A DNA stretch of 64,000 nucleotides from positions 558,001 to 622,000 of the forward strand of contig NZ_JADJCO010000005.1 in the NCBI RefSeq assembly GCF_016703145.1. The letters run 5' to 3'. The notes beneath the pieces are model-generated. The model saw only the letters and a program-made list of their open reading frames with translations. It made no database searches and was not told the DNA's origin. A program made the translations under genes and the position numbers. Below, piece by piece: positions 58,740 through 64,000 of this stretch (positions are counted from its first letter, which is position 1; each line of letters starts with the position of its first letter). Origin of the DNA: Ottowia sp. GTDB lineage: Bacteria > Pseudomonadota > Gammaproteobacteria > Burkholderiales > Burkholderiaceae_C.

Positions 58740-60800
58740 CTACTCGAACTCCACGATCGCCTGGTCCACCGTCAGGCTCTCACCCTGCCGGGCCTTGACC
58801 TCCTTGACCACGCCGTCGGCGGCGGCGAACAGCACGTTCTCCATCTTCATGGCCTCGATGACGGCCACGCGCTCGCCGGCCTGCACCTTCTGGCCCGGCT
58901 GCACGGCCACCTGCACCAGCAGGCCAGGCATGGGCGAGAGCACGAAGCGGCTCATGTCGGGCGGCGCCTTGTAGGGCATCAGACGGTGCAGCTCGGCGGT
59001 GCGCGGGTGCATGACGAGGGCGTCCATCTGCGTGCCGTCGTGGATGACGCGAATGGCCAGCGGGTTGCGCGCCAGGCCGCGCCCCATCTGCGCGGTGAAC
59101 GGCCGGCCGTTGACGGTGCCGGTGATGCGCACGTCGCCCAGCGCCTTGTCCACGCGCAGTTCGTAAGTCCGTTCGCCGCCGGGCAGGCGCAGAGTGACCG
59201 TGGTCGGCCCGCCGGGGGCGCACTCGCCCACGGTGCAGTCGGTGTAGGCGTGGCGGCCGCCCTCGCCCAGCACGCAGACGGTGAAGTCGCGCCGCACGGG
59301 CTGCGGGTTGCCTTCCCAGAATTGGCCTTGCAGGCCGGTGGCGCGGTCGCGGTAGGCCATGTGCAGGTGCGCGGCCAGCGCCTGCAGGAAGCCGGGGTCG
59401 TCGTGCGGCACGTCCTCGGCGCGGAAGCCCTGGGCGTAGTGCTCGGCGATGAAGCCGGTGTTGAAGTCGCCAGCCACGAACTTCGGGTGCGCCAGCAGCG
59501 CGGCCTGGAACGGGATGTTGCTCTGCACGCCGCGGATGACGAAACCGTTGAGCGCCTCGCGCATCTTGGCGATGGCCTCGCCGCGGTCCTTGCCGTGCAC
59601 GATGAGCTTGGCGATCATCGAGTCGTAGTACATCGGGATCTCGCCGCCGTCGATGACGCCGGTATCGACGCGCACGCCGTGCAGGTGCTGCGTGTCGCCC
59701 TGCCACATGGTCTGCTCGGGCGGCGCGAAGCGCACCAGCCGCCCGGTGGAGGGCAGGAAGTTGCGGAACGGGTCCTCGGCGTTGATGCGGCATTCGACGG
59801 CCCAGCCGTCGCGCCTGACGTCGGCCTGCGTGAAGGCCAGCTTCTCGCCCGCCGCCACGCGGATCATCTGCTCCACCAAGTCCAGGCCGGTGATGCACTC
59901 GGTCACCGGGTGCTCCACCTGCAGGCGGGTGTTCATCTCCAGGAAGTAGAAGTCCTGGTCCTTGCCGACCACGAACTCCACCGTGCCGGCCGACTGGTAC
60001 TTCACCGCCTTGGCCAGCGCCACCGCCTGCTCGCCCATCGCCTTGCGCGTGGCGTCGCTGATGAAGGGCGACGGCGCCTCCTCGATCACCTTCTGGTGGC
60101 GGCGCTGGATGGAGCATTCGCGTTCGTTCAGGTAGACCACGTTGCCGAAGCTGTCGCCCAGCACCTGGATCTCGATGTGGCGCGGCTGCTCGACGAACTT
60201 CTCCATGAAGATGCGGTCGTCGCCGAAGCTGTTGCGCGCCTCGTTCTGGCAGACGGTGAAGCCTTCCAGCGCCTCCTTGTCGTTGAAGGCCACGCGCAAC
60301 CCCTTGCCGCCGCCGCCGGCCGATGCCTTGATCATCACCGGGTAGCCGATGCCCTTGGCGATCTCCACCGCTTTTTCGGCCGATTCAATCGGGTCGTTGT
60401 AGCCCGGGATGGTGTTGACTAGTGCCGAGTTCGCCAGCTTCTTGGACGCGATCTTGTCGCCCATCGCCGCGATCGAATGCGCCTTGGGGCCGATGAAGGC
60501 AATGCCTTCATCCTCGCAGCGCTTGGCGAAGGCTTCGTTCTCGCTCAGGAAGCCGTAGCCGGGGTGGATGGCCTGGGCGCCGGTCTGCTGGGCCGCCTCG
60601 ATGATCTTGTCGCCCAGCAGGTAGCTCTCGCGCGAGGGCGGCGGCCCCAGGCGCACGGCCTCGTCGGCCATCTGGACGAAGCGCGCGTCCTTGTCGGCGT
60701 CGGAATACACCGCCACGGTGGCGATGCCCATCTTGCGCGCGGTGGCGATGACGCGGCAGGCGATTTCGCCGCGGTTGGCGATCAGGATTTTCTTGAACAT
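58740..60800 (-). CDS. pccA: Propionyl/acetyl-CoA carboxylase biotin-containing alpha subunit
   Basis: A 686-aa biotin carboxylase/BCCP fusion. ATP-grasp motifs KASAGGGGKGLRV and EMNTRLQVEHPVTE, linker, and biotinyl-Lys in EAMKMENVL near residue 650. Presence of pccB-like end at 63856 supports propionyl-CoA carboxylase, which makes methylmalonyl-CoA; methylcrotonyl-CoA use is possible. Between pccB and pccA lie 3 kb of unrelated genes, unlike the usual adjacent pair. Confidence 0.9.
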   Translation of the reverse strand: MFKKILIANRGEIACRVIATARKMGIATVAVYSDADKDARFVQMADEAVRLGPPPSRESYLLGDKIIEAAQQTGAQAIHPGYGFLSENEAFAKRCEDEGIAFIGPKAHSIAAMGDKIASKKLANSALVNTIPGYNDPIESAEKAVEIAKGIGYPVMIKASAGGGGKGLRVAFNDKEALEGFTVCQNEARNSFGDDRIFMEKFVEQPRHIEIQVLGDSFGNVVYLNERECSIQRRHQKVIEEAPSPFISDATRKAMGEQAVALAKAVKYQSAGTVEFVVGKDQDFYFLEMNTRLQVEHPVTECITGLDLVEQMIRVAAGEKLAFTQADVRRDGWAVECRINAEDPFRNFLPSTGRLVRFAPPEQTMWQGDTQHLHGVRVDTGVIDGGEIPMYYDSMIAKLIVHGKDRGEAIAKMREALNGFVIRGVQSNIPFQAALLAHPKFVAGDFNTGFIAEHYAQGFRAEDVPHDDPGFLQALAAHLHMAYRDRATGLQGQFWEGNPQPVRRDFTVCVLGEGGRHAYTDCTVGECAPGGPTTVTLRLPGGERTYELRVDKALGDVRITGTVNGRPFTAQMGRGLARNPLAIRVIHDGTQMDALVMHPRTAELHRLMPYKAPPDMSRFVLSPMPGLLVQVAVQPGQKVQAGERVAVIEAMKMENVLFAAADGVVKEVKARQGESLTVDQAIVEFE

Positions 60801-60832
60801 GGAGTTCCTCTACTGGTTGGTGTATCGATCGC

Positions 60833-60861
60833 GCATGCACCGACGACATGCGTCGGCATGC
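60833..60861. other. Stem-loop in the pccA leader
   Basis: GCATG (60833-60837) pairs with CATGC (60857-60861) and CCGACG (60840-60845) with CGTCGG (60851-60856), with a 2-nt bulge and loop ACATG. Lies between hipA stop and pccA start; no U-tract, so a role in pccA mRNA is possible. Confidence 0.45.
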
Positions 60862-60874
60862 TGAAATGGGAATC

Positions 60875-62170
60875 TCAAAAGGTCCGCCATACCTCCGCGA
60901 GCGTCTTGCGCACCGCCAGCAGCGTGGACTGGCGGATGGGCAGGTCTTGCAGCAGTTGCGGCTGCGGCTGGCGCAGGGCGTGCAGCCAGTGGTCGATGCG
61001 ACCCTGCGCATCCTTTTCCTTGACGCCGCCGTTGCGCGCCACCTGCATCAGCTCGGCCCGGCCGGGCCGGGCGCCCTCGCCCGCCACGCTGGTGCTGTGC
61101 TGGCCGCCGGGGCCTTGGCTGAAGCTCAGGTCGAAGGCCGGGGACAGGCGCCAGCGGCCCTGCGCGTCCATCAGGAAGGCGAAATTCTTGGCGTGGTCGT
61201 CGCGGTTGTGCGTGAGCACGTTGAACACGCAGCGCTCGAAAGCCTTGAGCGTTTCGCGGTAGTCGCCCGTGACGCGCGCCGTGGCGAGCAGCACGGTTTC
61301 GTAGTCGAGCGCGGGCAGCCGGTAGTCGGCATCCAGCAACGCGGCCAGACTGAGCATGGGAACGCGCACTTCCCCGGCATCCATGGCCACCCGGTCGAAG
61401 CGGCGCACGCCAAAGGCGGCATGGCCCGCGCCGAGCGCGAAATGCGCCGCCTCGGGCATGTCGATGCCGCCCGCGCGCGCCAGCCGGGCATAGAAGGTCT
61501 CCAGCGCGCAGACATCGGCATGCTCGCCTTGCGCGGGGAACTTCAGCAGCCACGGCTCGCCAGCGCCCGGGCCTGCATCGTCGGCGCGGAACACGTCGTT
61601 CGCCCGCTGCCAGCGCAGCAGCGCCTTGGGCCGCGCGCCCTGCGGCGAGCCGCCCAGCATCAGCAGATGGCGCAATTGCTCGGCACTGCTGCGCTCTTGC
61701 GTGTCGCTGGCGACGGCCTGGATCTCGCGCGCCAGCGCCTGGACGTTCAGCGCGCCCGGCTGCTCGGCCGCCAGGGGATCGGCCGGCTCGAAGCCCAGGG
61801 CGCCCATGGCCGAGTGGCCCACGATGGCCAGCCGCTCCAGCATCGAGACGCCGTGCGGGTCGCGCCCCGCCTTGCGCAGCGCGCGGTCCATCAGCAGCAT
61901 GCCCCAGCCGTCGGGCAGGCTGTCGGCGATGAAGCCGGGCAGGCCATGGAAGTGGCGCGGCCCGCTGTAGGCCGATGGCGCAGCCCCAGGACGTGGCAAC
62001 GGCACGCGCAGCGGAGAGAACTGCAAGCCGCGTTCGATGGCCTGCGCCGAATACTCGAACAGCATGCGGCCATCGATCTGCGCCAGCGTGCCCAGCGGCC
62101 ACGAGTCGCCCCAGCCAAGGTAGGCCACGTTCAGACGTGCAAGCCGTGCGGGCGCGGCCATGCGTTTCAT
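60875..62170 (-). CDS. hipA: HipA-family serine/threonine kinase toxin
   Basis: A 431-aa HipA-like kinase. Motifs: the HipA N-domain (VAYLGWGDSWPLGTL), GGSPQGARPKALLR (activation-loop region), catalytic HNRDDHAKNF, and metal-binding Asp in LSPAFDL. HipA phosphorylates a tRNA synthetase and halts growth when not bound by HipB. Start MKRMAAP overlaps the hipB stop (ATGA), the standard coupling. The frame extends upstream but HipB uses it in another frame. Confidence 0.9.
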   Translation of the reverse strand: MKRMAAPARLARLNVAYLGWGDSWPLGTLAQIDGRMLFEYSAQAIERGLQFSPLRVPLPRPGAAPSAYSGPRHFHGLPGFIADSLPDGWGMLLMDRALRKAGRDPHGVSMLERLAIVGHSAMGALGFEPADPLAAEQPGALNVQALAREIQAVASDTQERSSAEQLRHLLMLGGSPQGARPKALLRWQRANDVFRADDAGPGAGEPWLLKFPAQGEHADVCALETFYARLARAGGIDMPEAAHFALGAGHAAFGVRRFDRVAMDAGEVRVPMLSLAALLDADYRLPALDYETVLLATARVTGDYRETLKAFERCVFNVLTHNRDDHAKNFAFLMDAQGRWRLSPAFDLSFSQGPGGQHSTSVAGEGARPGRAELMQVARNGGVKEKDAQGRIDHWLHALRQPQPQLLQDLPIRQSTLLAVRKTLAEVWRTF

Positions 62171-62490
62171 TCCTTCCGGCCTGGCGCGCGGCGCGCCTGG
62201 CGCGCGCGCTGGCGGGTTGCGGCCTGCGCGGCGCTCTGCGCCTCGGCGATGCTGCGCGTGGGCAGGGCGAACAGCCCCTGCAGCCCCTCGGCGGCCCCCA
62301 GCGCCAGCGCCACCTGCACCAGCGCCTGAATGCCGCCCTGCCCGCCCGCCTCCAGCCGGCGCACGGTGGACAGCGAGACGCCGCTCATGCTCGCCAGATC
62401 CTGCTGCGACAGATTGCGCGCCAGCCGCAGCGTGCGCACGCGCTCGCCCAGCGTGCGGCAGATCGCCTCGGGGGGATGAAGTTCGAACAA
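62167..62490 (-). CDS. hipB: HipB-like antitoxin and repressor
   Basis: A 107-aa HTH_XRE protein: GERVRTLRLARNLSQQDLASMSGVSLSTVRRLEAG is the helix-turn-helix, the rest is basic and low in structure. TTG start with GGAG 7 nt upstream. It neutralises HipA and represses its own promoter. Ends by overlapping hipA. Confidence 0.85.
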   Translation of the reverse strand: MFELHPPEAICRTLGERVRTLRLARNLSQQDLASMSGVSLSTVRRLEAGGQGGIQALVQVALALGAAEGLQGLFALPTRSIAEAQSAAQAATRQRARQARRAPGRKE

Positions 62491-62524
62491 TCAAGTGCTC
62501 CAAAAAGAGCGATTAAACATAAAA

Positions 62525-62553
62525 ATCATATTTTATCGTTCAATAAAGAACAA
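62525..62553 (-). promoter_or_regulatory. hipBA promoter with possible HipB operators
   Basis: Minus strand: -35 TTGTTC (62553-62548), 17-bp spacer, -10 TATGAT (62530-62525). An inverted repeat GTTC-N6-GAAC (62538-62551) overlaps the -35, and an interrupted one, CGATTAAA / TTTTATCG (62510-62538, one mismatch), spans the -10. The region is AT-rich compared with the rest. Confidence 0.65.
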
Positions 62554-62924
62554 TTAACTAAAGACTGAGCCAATGCCGATCTCTCCACCGCTGGGGGCAT
62601 TCGCGCAAGCAGCGAACAGGGGCCACCACGCCAGGGGGTCATGGTTTTCATGGGCTGCTCGTGCCAGTCGATGTTGAAGCAGACCTCGTCCGAATGTTCG
62701 GGTGTGGCGAAGAATTCCACATGGCTCCACCGAGGCAAGCGACCATGAACCCACCACGCCAGCGCCTCGTAGGAAACCTGGCCCGAAAGAATCGCACGGG
62801 ATGCGGCAGGCACGGTGATGCAAGCCGTCGCATCACGGCCATGCCGATCACTGGGGTAGTCCCAGGTGTGGAATCCATCGTTGTTCGCCGCGCACTGGTG
62901 CTTGCCCACGCCCGCGGCGTTGAC
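62526..62924 (-). pseudogene. Fragment of an unidentified protein
   Basis: An open frame of about 130 codons ends at 62526. It reads with protein-like composition (HTWDYPSDRHGRDATA, WWVHGRLPRWSHVEFFATPE, CFNIDWHEQP) and many Trp/His, but has no start codon of its own; the upstream continuation is disrupted. Not recognised as any family. Its tail overlaps the hipBA promoter. Confidence 0.4.
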
Positions 62925-62999
62925 CTGGCGGCTTCTGTACCTGGACCGCGCATGAAGGCGCCTGAACTGGTCCTGAAGCGGTTCCAGAAGAAGCGTGCA

Positions 63000-63313
63000 G
63001 AGCCTTGAGCCCGCGCGCGCGTGCCGCGATAGCGGCAGCGCCAGCCATCCCTGACGTGGATCGCGCGCTCCCGGCTCGCCGGAGGCATGCGCCGCAGGCC
63101 GCGCGGCATCGCCGCGACAGTGGAGGGCATGGAACTCTGCCAATGAACCCCTGGGTTGACCGCGCCGGTGATGAGCGCCGTGTACTCGGCAATCAGCGGC
63201 AGGTCGGCTTGCGCGACAAGTTGGCGCGTCTCGGCCATGCGTTCCGCCACCACACGGTCGGCCACCGCGCACAGCAGGTCGGCGGCGACGGACAGATCGG
63301 GTATCGGCGTCAT
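63000..63313 (-). pseudogene. Decayed HNH-endonuclease-like gene (5' part)
   Basis: From ATG at 63313 about 100 codons read MTPIPDLSVAADLLC ... RERAIHVRDGWRCRY, where the last stretch resembles the start of an HNH motif but the next Cys is Arg (RGTRAR), and the frame then loses protein character. Downstream frames show no HNH histidines. Taken as a degraded restriction-like or homing-type HNH gene. Confidence 0.45.
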
Positions 63314-63351
63314 GAAACAGCGCCGGGCCGGCGCATGAAGGCGAAGCATGG

Positions 63352-63792
63352 TCAGAAACCTTCGACCTGAACGCAGGGGTTGCGCCGCCGCAGCGCCTGC
63401 ACGAAGGCCTGCCGATCCCTCGGCGACACCAGCACCTGCCCGGCGCGGCCGTGGCGGATGCGCAGCCTATCGAGCGACAGCGCGGGCGACGACAGCCAGC
63501 TTCGAGACGGCTCGACCACGCGGATGTCCCGCAGCGGGATGCGCCAGCGGAACGGGCCGCCTCGGATGGCCAGCGCATCCTGGTCCACCCGGTAGCCGGT
63601 GGCCGCCAGCACCCACAGCGGTAGCCCGGCACCCACGGCCAGCATCGCAACCAGCAGCGCGGCGTGGGCGAGCCCGGCCTGGCGCGGCCACGTGCCGACC
63701 ACCGCCGCCAGCACCAGCAGCGCGCTGGCCAGCAGCAGCGCCGCCAGCCAGGCATCGACCTTGGAGGGAAAGGTGTCCGCCGCTTCAGACAT
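63352..63792 (-). CDS. PH-domain-like membrane protein (DUF304/bPH-type)
   Basis: A 146-aa protein with two transmembrane segments (AALLLASALLVLAAVVG, AHAALLVAMLAVGAGLPLWVLA), then a bacterial PH-like module: GYRVDQDALAIRGGPFRWRIPLRDIRVVEPS and LVSPRDRQAFVQALRRRNP. Function unknown. Lies between pccB and the decayed genes. Confidence 0.75.
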   Translation of the reverse strand: MSEAADTFPSKVDAWLAALLLASALLVLAAVVGTWPRQAGLAHAALLVAMLAVGAGLPLWVLAATGYRVDQDALAIRGGPFRWRIPLRDIRVVEPSRSWLSSPALSLDRLRIRHGRAGQVLVSPRDRQAFVQALRRRNPCVQVEGF

Positions 63793-63798
63793 GGCCGA

Positions 63799-63855
63799 AT
63801 TTCAAGTATTCTACGGCTCTAGCCCGCATGGGTATTGCGCCAGCAGCTATATAAA
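63799..63855 (+). repeat. 60-bp dispersed repeat, copy R23 (intergenic)
   Basis: Forward copy: AATTTCAAGTATTCTACGGC, TAGCCCGCATGGGTATTGCG, box GCTATATAAATCAGAGC at 63847-63863, which overlaps the pccB stop by a few bases. Confidence 0.8.
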
Positions 63856-64000
63856 TCAGAGCGGTATGTTGCCATGCTTGCGCCACGTGTTGTCCAGCTT
63901 CTTGTCCTTGAGCATCGCCAGGCTGCGGCAGATGCGCTGGCGCGTCTCGTGCGGCAGGACCACGTCATCGATGAAACCGCGACTGCCAGCGACGAAGGGG
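63856..64000 (-). CDS. pccB: Propionyl-CoA carboxylase beta subunit, C-terminus only
   Basis: The last 47 codons of a gene running off the right edge: GSRGFIDDVVLPHETRQRI, CRSLAMLKDKKLDNTWRKHG, ending NIPL. This tail is typical of PccB carboxyltransferases (FIDDVI-PxxTR and KKHGNIPL). Its stop overlaps the repeat box R23. Confidence 0.88.
   Translation of the reverse strand, partial: PFVAGSRGFIDDVVLPHETRQRICRSLAMLKDKKLDNTWRKHGNIPL

Overview
The window is GC-rich (roughly 68-70% by eye), densely packed chromosomal DNA of a betaproteobacterium, most likely Comamonadaceae (Acidovorax/Alicycliphilus/Ottowia-like). The reasons are the gene repertoire (Bug-family binding protein, Burkholderiales-type porin, orphan RsxB, glnA-ntrBC, intracellular PHA depolymerase with a Cys nucleophile, orphan TRAP binding protein) and short dispersed repeats of a kind I associate with that family. 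I see no phage, plasmid, IS element, CRISPR array, rRNA or tRNA. The accessory part is small: repeats, a MITE-like element, a hipBA module and decayed genes near the right end.

Layout. 1-4395 (minus): operon mltG-tmk-holB-pilZ-tatD-ankyrin protein, with ygfZ diverging at 4429. 5398-8436 (minus): porin, a hotdog thioesterase-GNAT fusion and an HSL-type esterase. 8590-9726 (plus): iron-containing alcohol dehydrogenase with a terminator. 9891-15873 (minus): DUF3011 protein, gamma-glutamyltransferase-like protein, Bug binding protein and tex. 16152-27860 (minus): a ten-gene fatty-acid/acyl-CoA degradation cluster (FadB-like, thiolase, two acyl-CoA dehydrogenases, two hotdog thioesterases, two SDRs, MDR reductase, GST-like protein). 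28292-29077: xth. 29177-33917 (minus): glnA, DUF4124 protein, ntrB, ntrC; glnA has a recognisable sigma-54 promoter and two NtrC sites. 34112-40494 (minus): CinA-like protein, EI24 membrane protein, sterol-desaturase-like protein, polysaccharide deacetylase, beta-propeller protein, RsuA-type pseudouridine synthase, orn. 40590-44568 (plus): M48 protease, phhB, rsgA, a small ORF, SdiA-regulated-like protein. 44517-47025 (minus): lipoprotein, MCE protein and MlaE permease without an ATPase. 47284-49474 (plus): phaZ, a MITE-like element, rsxB. 49481-54372 (minus): marR(frameshifted)-oprM-emrA-emrB efflux operon with an operator inside its promoter. 54509-64000 (minus): VOC protein, serine hydrolase, YggU, LLM oxidoreductase, TRAP binding protein, pccA, hipBA, decayed genes, PH-like protein, and the 3' end of pccB.

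The main unexplained structure is a family of about 25 copies of a roughly 60-bp dispersed repeat. Nearly every copy ends in a box of fixed length, 5'-GCT-N11-AGC-3' (17 nt, often a hairpin). About half lie between genes and sometimes fill the whole gap. The other half lie in frame inside genes (tmk, ygfZ, tex twice, ntrC, rsgA, phhB, emrA, an acyl-CoA dehydrogenase, an EI24 protein, a lipoprotein, a deacetylase and a serine hydrolase), where they appear to supply N-termini, signal peptides or surface loops. A second repeat of about 72 bp is translated in the same frame at the N-terminus of two unrelated proteins, Tmk and RsgA. A third element (164 bp, 23-bp terminal inverted repeats, central hairpin) begins at the phaZ stop codon.

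All calls rest on reading the sequence and on general family knowledge; no searches were run.
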